NCBI RefSeq assembly: GCF_017592555.1
Contig: NZ_JAGFNS010000047.1
Span: forward strand, 1-55,008
From: Actinoplanes flavus
GTDB taxonomy: Bacteria > Actinomycetota > Actinomycetes > Mycobacteriales > Micromonosporaceae
Length of the DNA: 55,008 nucleotides
Direction: 5' to 3'
In this document: piece after piece, positions 24,526 to 32,706 of the stretch
Layout: every line of letters begins with the position of its first letter
How positions within the stretch are numbered: position 1 is the first letter of the stretch
Notes under the pieces: generated by a model
The model's input: the letters and a program-made list of their open reading frames with translations, nothing else
Told to the model about the DNA's origin: nothing
Databases searched by the model: none
Program-made: the position numbers and the translations under genes

Positions 24526-25260
24526 CAGGTCGTGGGAGAACTCGACGCCGGTGACCCGGTCCGGCAGGAATCGGCGCAGCTTGTGCCGGATGCCGGCGGG
24601 ATATTCGACGGAGGTTCCCCAGCCCTCCGGCGCGGCGTCGCTGGCGAGCAGCACCCAGTGATCCGGTCTGACGAGGGAGCGAAGGTCGGGAACGCCGCCG
24701 GTGTGACAGTCCAGTGCGGGCAGTACGAGCCGGTCGGGGTCGGTGGGCGGATACCACATGAGAAGCGGCTTGGCCCGCTGTGCCTCGGCGTTGTCGAAAC
24801 AGCACAACGCGATCGTGTAGCCCGGGAACGCGTCGGCGTAGAACTCGAACAGCTCGCGATTGAGCGGTGGCCGCTTGTGCGGCGGCACCTGCCGCAGCGC
24901 GGCCGGGATCTGTGTCGGGTCACTGGCCAGTACGACGGTGTAGATGTCGTGGTCGAACACCTCGACCGCCGCGGCGGCGCCCATCCACGCGATACCAGCG
25001 CTACGCGCCACCGGCTGCGCGTGGATCACCACATCGCGCATCCTGATCAGAATATCGGCGCTGTGGCCGACGGAGATGAAATTCCGCGGGGACATCCGGC
25101 CGACGGGAAGGTGCAGCAGCATGGCGTTCGGGCCATCAGCCAGATTGACCGCGGTGTTCTGGTAGCCGAGGACCTCTACCAGCCCATGCTCAGGATGCCG
25201 GCACCGGCCGGCGTACAGAATGGTCCCGGTGAACTCCGCTTGATCCACCGATACACACAT
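24439..25260 (-). CDS. Hypothetical protein
   Basis: The product has about 273 residues. It starts either at ATG 25260 (MCVSVDQAEFTGTILYAGRC) or two codons earlier at GTG 25266; GGATAGG lies about ten bases before the ATG. The sequence is a soluble alpha/beta type with ALCCFDNAEAQRAKPLLMWY and LDCHTGGVPDLRSLVRPDHW, and has no signal peptide or membrane helix. Codon use matches neighbouring real genes. The family was not recognised. It stands alone, head-to-head with the esterase gene across 120 bases. Confidence 0.8.
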   Translation of the reverse strand: MCVSVDQAEFTGTILYAGRCRHPEHGLVEVLGYQNTAVNLADGPNAMLLHLPVGRMSPRNFISVGHSADILIRMRDVVIHAQPVARSAGIAWMGAAAAVEVFDHDIYTVVLASDPTQIPAALRQVPPHKRPPLNRELFEFYADAFPGYTIALCCFDNAEAQRAKPLLMWYPPTDPDRLVLPALDCHTGGVPDLRSLVRPDHWVLLASDAAPEGWGTSVEYPAGIRHKLRRFLPDRVTGVEFSHDLLPNGDFAIAHDDLLREDLSKIERVVPGH

Positions 25261-25344
25261 CCACACAGCCTATCCGCCCAGCGGCCATGACAACGAGGCG
25301 GTCATGAATGGCTTTGGTGACCCCAGCGGTAACTGACCATCGAA

Positions 25345-25358
25345 GTGTCGGCCGACAC
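25345..25358. promoter_or_regulatory. Perfect 14-base palindrome upstream of the esterase gene
   Basis: GTGTCGGCCGACAC is self-complementary and lies 23 bases ahead of the preferred start ATG 25381, in the divergent gap. It uses the same CCGACAC/GTGTCGG heptamer as the ABC-operon operator at 19092, but in the opposite order. Confidence 0.3.
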
Positions 25359-25380
25359 CCGGAACCGAAAGACGTCCGTC

Positions 25381-26556
25381 ATGCTGAGTCCCCGGATCGC
25401 CGCCCTCCTTGAAAACCCCACGCCGGAAGCCGTCGACCGTTTCTGGGCCGAGATCACGATGACCGGGACTCCGCTGGTCGAGCCGTACGACGAGGGCCGC
25501 AGCCTGGTCACGTTCCTCTGGCGGGGAGAGGCGACCGCCATCCGTGCATGGTTCAACATCGACGTCCCACTGGCCCGTGTGCCCGGCACGGATCTCTGGC
25601 ACGGCTCCGCGGTCTACCCGTCCGACCTGCGGACCATCTACTGCCTGGTACACGATGACATCGAGCGGGTGCCGCACCTGCCGACCACGTCCGGTCCCAC
25701 CCTGATCGATCCCGGCAACCCGGAACTCTTCCATCTCCCCGCGGATCCCCAGGATCCCACCGACAGCGACGCCTGGGCGTCGATCCTCGAACTGCCGGAC
25801 GCCCCACCCGCGATGTGGACCAGCCCACGACCGGACACTCCGGCCGGCCTGCTCCAGACGGACACCTTCACCAGCGCCGTACGGGGCACCGACGTGCGCG
25901 CGACCGTATGTCTACCTCCCGGCGCCGACCCCGCCGAGCTGCCCGTCATCGTCGTCTTCGACGGCTATGCCGGTCAGACGATGATGCGCATGCCGGTCAT
26001 CCTGGACAACCTGATCGCCGCCGGCCGGATCGCGCCGATGGCGGCGCTGTTCGTCCACGGCCGCGACGAGAACCGGAACAACGACTTGGCTCCCGGGGCA
26101 CCGATCGAGCAGTTCGTCGCCGAAGAACTTCTGCCCTGGGCCCGCGACACGTGGAAGATCGGCTCTCCCCGGGGCGGCAACGTGGTCGCCGGCATGTCCC
26201 GTGGCGGTCTGGTCGCCGCGTCTCTCGCCCTGCGCCGCCCGGACCTGTTCCGGGCGGCGATCGCCCACTCCGGCAGCTTCTGGTGGCCGTCCCCCGACGC
26301 CGGCAAACCGGGCGCCCTGATACGCGGCGTCGCCCATACGGCCCCCGGTGACGTACGGTTCTAACTCGACGTCGGGCTTCTGGAGACCATGGCCGGGCCG
26401 GGCGGCGCACCATCACAACTGGACGCCTGCCGCGACATGCACGCCGCATTGCTGGACCGGGGGTTTCCGGTCACCTTCCGCGAGTTTTCCGGCGGCCACG
26501 ACTACGTGAACTGGCAACACAACTTCGCCGAAGCGATCCTTGCCACCTGCGCCTGA
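25381..26556 (+). pseudogene. fes: Enterochelin esterase-like hydrolase interrupted by an in-frame TAA
   Basis: The frame from ATG 25381 (MLSPRIAALLENPTPEAVDR) encodes a Fes/IroD-type protein: an N-terminal early-set domain with FLWRGEATAIRAWFNIDVPL, then an alpha/beta-hydrolase domain with LPVIVVFDGYAG and the nucleophile elbow GMSRGG. A TAA at 26362-26364 stops it after PGDVRF. The same frame then continues LDVGLLETMAGPGG to a natural TGA at 26554, carrying the catalytic-His segment FSGGHDYVNW. The stop sits where this family usually has Tyr (VRFYLDVG), so TAC/TAT to TAA is the simplest event. Without the tail the enzyme lacks its His and should be inactive. It would normally hydrolyse ferric trilactone siderophores. 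Confidence 0.85.
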
Positions 26557-26639
26557 ATGGACAGACGCTGACCCGGACGGCGTGCGCGGGCGCGGGAATT
26601 CGCTCGCGGCGACGTTGACGCGTTTCTTACGGTGGCCTC

Positions 26640-27416
26640 GTGGGACTCGATGCATTCGTCTATTGCCGGTGTTGGCAGGACGGCCTGACACCGCCAGCAC
26701 CGGTGGGACCCGTCGGCTTCGACGAGGAGGGCTATCTGAGCCTGCTGGTTGCTGGGGATGGGTACACCGAGGCGGAGGCCGTCTTTGACGGCTGGATGGC
26801 GAGCGCCTGCCCGCACGAGCTGATGGAACAGGCCAGCGAGCACCTGGCCAACTGGACGGGATACCGCCTGTTCCAGCAGGCGCTGGGGGCGGCGGGATGG
26901 TCGCACTTCCCTACCCTGCGCGCTGAACTGCCCAGCGCCAACGGCGGTCGGATGCCGGCCGAGGCAGCCGCCCGCGTTCTCGGCGAGCTGGACCACTTCG
27001 AGCGGCAGGCTGTCATCGACGATGAGGTCGTGCTGGTCGACGAGGCGACCGAAGCGGTGGCGTTGAGGTACGTCGCCGCGTACCAGGGGGTGCTGATGCT
27101 GGGCCCCGGCTACCGGGCCGGGGTGGACCAGGAGGGCTTCTTCGTCCTGGACCCCGACTCTGATCCGCCGGCCACGCTTTTTCGGTCGGCTCGGTTCCGG
27201 CAGCGGGTACTTCCCGGCGGGCAGGTGCAGTTCAGCGACGAGGAGAAGAGCGTTCGGATCGCGATGTCGCCGGTCGGGGGCGCGGGAACGCCGCCGGAGC
27301 AGCTTTGCGTGAAAACGCGGCCCCAGTTGCCGGCTGAGTTCGACTACATCGTGGAGCCGTTACGCCGGTTGTGTCAGGCCGCTGTGGCGACCGGCAATCC
27401 CGTGATGTGGTGCTGA
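26640..27416 (+). CDS. Hypothetical protein
   Basis: The 258-residue protein starts at GTG 26640 (MGLDAFVYCRCWQDGLTPPA). It looks soluble and acidic, with helical stretches such as MPAEAAARVLGELDHFERQA and a Trp-Cys C terminus (GNPVMWC). It resembles the small actinobacterial proteins that begin GLDAxVYCxC and are found scattered in accessory regions; no function is known to me. A short frame encoding a secreted-like peptide overlaps its end. Confidence 0.8.
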   Translation: MGLDAFVYCRCWQDGLTPPAPVGPVGFDEEGYLSLLVAGDGYTEAEAVFDGWMASACPHELMEQASEHLANWTGYRLFQQALGAAGWSHFPTLRAELPSANGGRMPAEAAARVLGELDHFERQAVIDDEVVLVDEATEAVALRYVAAYQGVLMLGPGYRAGVDQEGFFVLDPDSDPPATLFRSARFRQRVLPGGQVQFSDEEKSVRIAMSPVGGAGTPPEQLCVKTRPQLPAEFDYIVEPLRRLCQAAVATGNPVMWC

Positions 27417-27532
27417 CCGACCGCAGAGGTGGACGGCTGCTGGCCGCCTTCACCGCATGCGTGGTGATGGTCAACTTCGCTACGGCGGCACCGTGGGCAG
27501 GGAAACCTGTGATCGGAACCGGCTACCCCTAG
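27410..27532 (+). CDS. Possible small secreted or membrane peptide (40 residues)
   Basis: GTG 27410 overlaps the previous stop and opens a 40-codon frame: MLTDRRGGRLLAAFTACVVM then VNFATAAPWAGKPVIGTGYP, ending TAG 27532. The RR-plus-hydrophobic N terminus looks like a signal peptide or single membrane helix. Third positions are mostly G/C. The overlap would allow translational coupling. It is too short to be certain. Confidence 0.3.
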   Translation: MLTDRRGGRLLAAFTACVVMVNFATAAPWAGKPVIGTGYP

Positions 27533-27868
27533 CTCGCGGCGCTGCCGTGGCAGGGTGCCCGACGTTCTTCTGCTCCCATCGACCGCCTCGCCGGACCGAA
27601 ACTTCCGCTCGCGTTACCGGTCGGACGGTGGGCCGCGCTGGTGTGCCGTTTCGGACTCGGCGGCATCCGACTGGGCACCGCGCTGGCTTGCACCGGCGTC
27701 CGGACCCGGGCCGCGCTCGGCGAGCAGCTGGGCCGAGAGCGGGTCGTCTGCGGGCCGCTACCCGGGAACGCATTGACATTCATCGAATATTAACCCTAGC
27801 CTTCGGTCGAAGTTCCGGATGTTCATCGAAACTTTCGAAACGTCTTCGCGCTCGGAGGAGGACCGCAG
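27533..27868. promoter_or_regulatory. Upstream region and promoter of the DUF4956-VTC-CotH operon
   Basis: TTGACA at 27773-27778 and TAGCCT at 27797-27802 (18-base spacer) form a plausible housekeeping promoter. CGAAA-C-TTTCG at 27827-27837 is a perfect palindrome of the kind bound by LacI/XlnR-type sugar regulators, lying just downstream of the promoter where a repressor would block. The earlier part (27580-27785) has a plus-strand frame (RWAALVCRFGLGGIRLGTAL) with coding-like third positions but no start, perhaps a gene remnant. Confidence 0.45.
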
Positions 27869-28468
27869 ATGTCCGAACTCGCCCTACTCGGGGCCGAACT
27901 TCTGGCCGTCACCGTGCTGGTGTTCGGGCTCTACTTCCCGCGGCACCGGCGCCGCGACCTGGTGGTGGCCTACTTCGCCGTCAACATCGGGGTGCTCGCC
28001 GTCGCCGACGCGCTGCGCACCAGCGGCGCCGGGGCGGGCCTCGGGTTGGGGTTCGCGCTGTTCGGCGTGCTCTCCATCATCCGGCTGCGGTCCACCGAGC
28101 TGGACCAGCACGAGGTCGCGTACTTCTTCTCGGCGCTCGCGCTGGGTCTGCTGGGCGCCCTGGAGACCAGCTCGATCTGGCGCAACATCGCGCTGATGGG
28201 CCTGATCCTCGTGGTGCTGGCGATCGTCGACAACCGGTGGGTGCTGGGCCGTTACCGCCAGCAGATCATCGTCCTCGACTCGATCGTGACCCGTGAGGAC
28301 GAGCTGATCCGCCGGCTCGAGGACCTGCTCGGGGCCAAGGTGTACTCCGGCCGGCTGCTGCGGGTGGACCTGATCAACGACTCCACCGTGGTCGACGTCC
28401 GGTACGCCGGCCGGCCCGGCAAGTTGATCGCCCCGGTCAGCCCGCCGACCTACGTGGGGCACCGATGA
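27869..28468 (+). CDS. DUF4956 family membrane protein
   Basis: The 199-residue protein has four or so membrane segments in the first 125 residues (ALLGAELLAVTVLVFGLYFP to ALMGLILVVLAIVD), then a cytosolic alpha/beta tail (DELIRRLEDLLGAKVYSGRL) typical of DUF4956. GGAGGAGG lies about eight bases before ATG 27869. It overlaps the VTC gene by four bases. DUF4956, VTC-domain and CotH genes recur together in many bacteria; the role of DUF4956 is not established. It may act as a channel or membrane partner of the polymerase. Confidence 0.9.
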   Translation: MSELALLGAELLAVTVLVFGLYFPRHRRRDLVVAYFAVNIGVLAVADALRTSGAGAGLGLGFALFGVLSIIRLRSTELDQHEVAYFFSALALGLLGALETSSIWRNIALMGLILVVLAIVDNRWVLGRYRQQIIVLDSIVTREDELIRRLEDLLGAKVYSGRLLRVDLINDSTVVDVRYAGRPGKLIAPVSPPTYVGHR

Positions 28469-29250
28469 CCGCGGCCGTCGCGTTCGACACGCTGGGCGCG
28501 TTGCCCGCCGTCAGCCTGGCCGAGATGGATCAGCGGGCCGCACTGCAGTGCCGGTTCGACCGCAAGTACCTCCTGCCGGCCGGCGACGCGCGCCGGCTGC
28601 TCACCGAGCTCGCGCCGGTGGCCCGGGTACTGGAGATCGACGGGATCCGCCACTTCACCTACGAGTCGGTCTACCTCGACACTCCCGATCTGGTCAGCTA
28701 CCTGCGCACCGCGTACCGGCATCGGCGCCGATTCAAGATCAGAATGCGGACGTATGTGGACTCCGGCTCGTGCTGGCTGGAGGCGAAGGTGCCGGGCCCG
28801 CGCGGCAGCACGGTCAAGTACCGGGCGCCGCACGTACCCGGGCAGCCGCACCCGACCGAAACCGGGCTCGCCTTCCTCGACGAGGTCTTCGCCCGGCACG
28901 GCCTGTCGCCCGCCGACCGGGCCGGCCTCACCCCCGTGCTGCGCACCGCCTATCTGCGGTTCGCGCTGCTCATGCCGGGCGACAGCCGGGTCACCGTGGA
29001 CACCGACCTGCGCTGGATCGCCGACGGCCGCGAGCTGCGGCTGCCCGGCGTCGCGATCGTGGAGACGAAAACCGGCTCGACCGCCGCCGAGGCCGACCGC
29101 CGGCTGTGGCGCCGCGGCCACCGTCCCGTCGCCATCTCCAAGTACGCCACCGGCCTCGCCGCGCTCCGCGCCGACCTGCCGGCGGCGCCGTGGCGCCGGA
29201 TCCTCCGACAGCACTTCACCCTCAGCAGAGAGGACCTGCTCCATGGGTAG
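28465..29250 (+). CDS. VTC-domain polyphosphate polymerase-like protein
   Basis: The 261-residue protein has the tunnel-fold VTC pattern: DRKYLLPAGDARRLLTEL, YESVYLDTPDLVSY, the basic strand RRRFKIRMRTYVDSG, EAKVPGPRGSTVKYR, ETKTG and the closing ISKYATGLAAL. In yeast Vtc4 this domain makes polyphosphate from ATP using basic residues lining the tunnel and a metal-binding Glu, and the corresponding Arg/Lys/Glu residues are visible here. The bacterial homologues' product is less certain. It starts inside the DUF4956 stop (ATGA) and its end overlaps the CotH gene by eight bases, so all three are coupled. Confidence 0.9.
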   Translation: MTAAVAFDTLGALPAVSLAEMDQRAALQCRFDRKYLLPAGDARRLLTELAPVARVLEIDGIRHFTYESVYLDTPDLVSYLRTAYRHRRRFKIRMRTYVDSGSCWLEAKVPGPRGSTVKYRAPHVPGQPHPTETGLAFLDEVFARHGLSPADRAGLTPVLRTAYLRFALLMPGDSRVTVDTDLRWIADGRELRLPGVAIVETKTGSTAAEADRRLWRRGHRPVAISKYATGLAALRADLPAAPWRRILRQHFTLSREDLLHG

Positions 29251-31219
29251 GCATACGATCCGGACCGTCACCCTGATCATCCTGGCGATGTTGCTCACCA
29301 CGGCCGGCGTCCCGGCCGCGGCGGCCGCCGACGAGCTCGCCGGGGACATCACGTTCTCGGTTCCCAGCGGCACCTTCCAGGGCTCGGTGTCGGTGGCGCT
29401 GGGCACCGCGATCGCCGGTGCGGAAATCCGCTACACCACGGACGGCACCCGGCCGGCGACCGCCTCGGCCGTCTACCCGGGCCGGCCGCTGACCCTGACC
29501 GGCACCACCCAACTGCGGGCGCAGGCCTTCCTGAACGGCGCGGCCACCGGCGCCCCGGGCGCCGCGCTCTACGTGGCCCGCGCCGTGGACACCCAGCACG
29601 ACCTGCCGCTGCTGCTGATCGACAACTACGGCAAGGGCAAGCCGGGCCGCGACTACATGGACGCCGCCGCGATGGTCTTCGACACCACGGCCGGCCGGAC
29701 CTCGTTGTCCGCCGCACCGGCCGTCGCCACCCGCACCGGCATCCACCTGCGCGGCCAGTCGTCGGCCATGTTCGAGAAGGCGCCCTACCGGCTCGAGTTC
29801 CGCGACGACGCCGACGACGACGCCGACCACCCGGTGCTCGGCATGCCGGCCGACTCGGACTGGGTGCTGCGCGGGCCGTTCAGCGACAAGTCGCTGATCC
29901 GCGAGGCCCTGGTCTACGACCTCGGCCGGGAGATGGGTTTGGCGACGCCGCGCTACCGCTTCGTCGAGCTCTACCTGAACACCGACTCCACGCCGGTGGC
30001 GGCCGCCGACTACCAGGGCGTCTACATGCTGGTCGAGACGATCAAGAACAGCAAGGACCGGCTCGACCTCAAGCAACTCGAGGAAGAGGACACCACGCTG
30101 CCGAAGATCGCCGGCGGCTACATCTTCAAGTTCGAGTGGCTGGCCGCCGAAGAACCCATCCTCACCTGCACCGGCGCCGCCGCGACCTGCTGGAACTTCC
30201 TCGAGGTCGAGGACCCGTCCCCGCTGAACACTTCTCAGCGTGCCTGGCTGACGCAGTACCTCCAGCAGTTCCACGACATGCTGCACAGCCCGCGGCTCAC
30301 CGACCCGCAGACCGGCTACCGGACCTGGATCGACGTCCGCTCCTGGGTCGACCTGATCATCCTCAACGAGCTGAGCCGGGAGATGGACTCCTATCTGCGC
30401 AGCACCTACTTCTACAAGGACCGGGAAGGCCCGATCGTGGCCGGGCCGCTGTGGGACTACGACCTGACCTTCGGTGTCGGCGGCTTCTTCGGCAACGAGC
30501 AGACCGCCGGCTGGCAGTACCAGCAGACCCGCAGCCCGCAGGCCAACGACTGGTTCCAGATCCTGCTCGCCGACCCGGCGTTCCAGAACGACCTCAAGAC
30601 CCGGTGGCAGTCACTGCGCCGCGGCCTGCTCGCCACCACCTCACTGACCAGCCGGGTGGACGCGCTGGCCGCGCCGCTGACCGCCGCCGCCCAGCGCAAC
30701 TTCCAGCGCTGGCCGAACCTGGGCAGCCGGATGGTCGGGCCGTTCATCACCGACACCACCCCGACCTGGGCCGGTCAAGTGCAGGTGATGCGCACCTGGA
30801 TGACCCAGCGCGCGGCCTGGCTGGACGGCCCGTCGGCGTGGGGCGGCGCCACCACCTCGCCGTCCACGCCCCCGTCACCGTCGCCGTCGGCCTCCACACC
30901 GCCGCCCGGAGGTGGGTGCACCGCGACCTACGCCCAGACCGGACAGTGGACCGGCGGCTTCCAGGGCGAGGTCCGGGTCACCGCCGGAACGAGGAGGATC
31001 AACGGCTGGACCGTCACGCTGTCGTTCGCGAACGGCCAGCGGGTCAGCCAGGTCTGGAACGGGACGATGAGCACCGGCGAGACGGGGGTGACTGTCCGCA
31101 ACGCCAGCTACAACGGTGGCCTGGACGCCGGGGCGACCACGACCTTCGGTCTGCTCGGTTCCTGGAGCGGCAGCAACAGCCCGCCAGCGGTCACGTGCGC
31201 CGCCGGCAGCGTTGGGTGA
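29243..31219 (+). CDS. Secreted CotH kinase-like protein with C-terminal CBM2
   Basis: The 658-residue protein has a Sec signal peptide (1-29; LIILAMLLTTAGVPAAAAAD), a chitobiase C-terminal-like/Ig-like domain (about 31-105; IRYTTDGTRPATASAVY), a CotH domain (about 113-540; HLRGQSSAMFEKAPYRLEF, the late active-site-like DYDLTFGVGG), a Ser/Pro/Thr linker (about 545-562) and a family 2 carbohydrate-binding module (about 565-655; CTATYAQTGQWTGGFQGEV, WTVTLSFANGQRV). CotH proteins include atypical extracellular protein kinases. A cellulose/chitin-binding tail would hold it on polysaccharide or the cell wall. ATG 29243 precedes the VTC stop; longer in-frame starts lie within that gene. Confidence 0.92.
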   Translation: MGRHTIRTVTLIILAMLLTTAGVPAAAAADELAGDITFSVPSGTFQGSVSVALGTAIAGAEIRYTTDGTRPATASAVYPGRPLTLTGTTQLRAQAFLNGAATGAPGAALYVARAVDTQHDLPLLLIDNYGKGKPGRDYMDAAAMVFDTTAGRTSLSAAPAVATRTGIHLRGQSSAMFEKAPYRLEFRDDADDDADHPVLGMPADSDWVLRGPFSDKSLIREALVYDLGREMGLATPRYRFVELYLNTDSTPVAAADYQGVYMLVETIKNSKDRLDLKQLEEEDTTLPKIAGGYIFKFEWLAAEEPILTCTGAAATCWNFLEVEDPSPLNTSQRAWLTQYLQQFHDMLHSPRLTDPQTGYRTWIDVRSWVDLIILNELSREMDSYLRSTYFYKDREGPIVAGPLWDYDLTFGVGGFFGNEQTAGWQYQQTRSPQANDWFQILLADPAFQNDLKTRWQSLRRGLLATTSLTSRVDALAAPLTAAAQRNFQRWPNLGSRMVGPFITDTTPTWAGQVQVMRTWMTQRAAWLDGPSAWGGATTSPSTPPSPSPSASTPPPGGGCTATYAQTGQWTGGFQGEVRVTAGTRRINGWTVTLSFANGQRVSQVWNGTMSTGETGVTVRNASYNGGLDAGATTTFGLLGSWSGSNSPPAVTCAAGSVG

Positions 31220-31237
31220 TCACGACGACGAGGCCGG

Positions 31238-32665
31238 CTACCGGCGGCCCCGGACGGGTTCCTCGTGTGTCGATGTTCGAACACAAACGGCCAGTTCGCG
31301 TACGCCGGAGCGCAGACGGGACTCGGTCATCTGTGAGTAGCCGAGGATCAGGGTGGGCGGATGGCCGCCGCCGCTGCGGTAGTCGCTCATGGTGGCGAGG
31401 GCGATGCCGCGGGATCGGGCGTGTGCTGCGATGGCAGTCTCGTCGGCGGTGTCCGGCAGTCGCACCGTGACGTGCAGTCCGGCGGCGATGCCTCGGACGG
31501 TCGCCTCCGGCAGCGACTCGGCCAGAGCCGCGATCATCGCGTCGCGGCGGCGCCGGTAGCGCAGGCGCATCCGCCGCAGGTGGCGGTCCAGGTCGCCACG
31601 CCGCAGGAAGTGCGCGAGCGCCAGCTGCTCGATACGGGCGGTGCCCTGGTCGTGCAGCCGCTTCTCCTCGCGCACGTGATCGACCAGGGCCGGCGGGAGC
31701 ACCATCCAGCCGAGCCGCAGGGCGGGAGCGAGGACCTTGCTGAGCGTTCCGGCGTACACCACATGGTTTTGATCGAGGCCTTGCAGCGCGCCCACCGCCG
31801 GCCGGTCGTAGCGGTACTCGGCGTCGTAATCGTCCTCGATGGCGATCGCGCCGCAGGCGCGCAGCCAGGCGACCAGTGCGGTGCGGCGCTCCGGCGCCAG
31901 CACCACCCCGGTGGGGTGCTGATGCGCTGGGGTGAGGATCACCGCGTCGGCCCGGGCCGCGGCGAGCAGGTCGGTCCTCAGACCGAGATCATCCACCGGT
32001 ACGCGCACCGGCTCCAGCCCCGCGCGGGCGACGATCCGGTCCTGCTCCTGGTTGCCGGGATCCTCGCACGCGATCCGCCGGGCACCACGCGCGGCCAGCG
32101 CACGGCAGATCAGGCCCAGACTCTGCTGAAAGCCGCTGGTGACCATGATCTGGTCGCGGCCGGCCACCACCCCGCGGACCCGGCCCAGGTAGTCGGCCAG
32201 CCCGTCGCGTAACGCCGCGACACCGAAGACGTCACCGTAACCGAGATCGTCCACGGTGATCTCGTTGACCGCATCGCGCAGACAGCGGGTCCAGGCGGCA
32301 CGGGGGAACGACGAGACGTCGGGACGTGCGGGCATGAAATCGAAGCGGGCCGGAGGCACGGTGACCGGCCCGGGTGCTGGTGCGGCGTCCGGGAACGGGC
32401 CGGGCGCGACCCGCGGCTGGGCGCCCTGCCGCAGGGCGAGGTAGCCCTCGGCGGCCAGTTGCGCGTACGCGTCCACGGTCACCTTGCGCGAGACACCCAG
32501 CTGCCGGGCCAGGTCGCGGGTCGACGGCACCGGCGCGCCGGCGCGAAGGCTCCCGTTGCGCACAGCGTCGCGGATCCGGCTCTGTATCTGCGCGGTGAGG
32601 GTTCCGGGACGGTCTCTCGAGACGGTCAGCAGGAACTCCACTGGTCCCCTTTTCGGTAGCTGCAC
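31238..32665 (-). CDS. MocR/PdxR family regulator (GntR HTH + aminotransferase fold)
   Basis: The 475-residue protein has a GntR winged helix (about 15-85; IRDAVRNGSLRAGAPVPSTR, LARQLGVSRKVTVDAYAQLA) joined to a class I aminotransferase domain (about 110-460). The PLP-binding Lys is in YAGTLSKVLAPALRLGW; the PLP-contacting EDDYDAEYRYD and HQHPTG are present. MocR proteins use PLP or an aminoacyl adduct as a ligand to control vitamin B6, GABA or efflux genes. The gene is divergent from the MFS exporter with 41 bases between starts, so it most likely controls that exporter. Its 3' end nearly meets the CotH gene. Confidence 0.93.
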   Translation of the reverse strand: MQLPKRGPVEFLLTVSRDRPGTLTAQIQSRIRDAVRNGSLRAGAPVPSTRDLARQLGVSRKVTVDAYAQLAAEGYLALRQGAQPRVAPGPFPDAAPAPGPVTVPPARFDFMPARPDVSSFPRAAWTRCLRDAVNEITVDDLGYGDVFGVAALRDGLADYLGRVRGVVAGRDQIMVTSGFQQSLGLICRALAARGARRIACEDPGNQEQDRIVARAGLEPVRVPVDDLGLRTDLLAAARADAVILTPAHQHPTGVVLAPERRTALVAWLRACGAIAIEDDYDAEYRYDRPAVGALQGLDQNHVVYAGTLSKVLAPALRLGWMVLPPALVDHVREEKRLHDQGTARIEQLALAHFLRRGDLDRHLRRMRLRYRRRRDAMIAALAESLPEATVRGIAAGLHVTVRLPDTADETAIAAHARSRGIALATMSDYRSGGGHPPTLILGYSQMTESRLRSGVRELAVCVRTSTHEEPVRGRR

Positions 32666-32706
32666 TGGATCTGTTCTTTGTACCAGTCAGGCGGAACCGT
32701 GAAGAC
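32666..32706. promoter_or_regulatory. Divergent MocR/MFS promoter region with inverted repeat
   Basis: ACTGG (32666-32670) and CCAGT (32685-32689) form an inverted repeat around 14 bases, and CACTGG also occurs at 32639-32644. Direct and inverted repeats of this kind, spaced about two turns, are usual MocR binding sites. Both promoters must lie within or beside this 41-base gap. Confidence 0.45.

Noticed and set aside
28754..29242. N-terminal extension of the CotH protein
   Set aside because: It overlaps the VTC gene in another frame, is Pro/Arg-rich, and a proper signal peptide begins at 29243.
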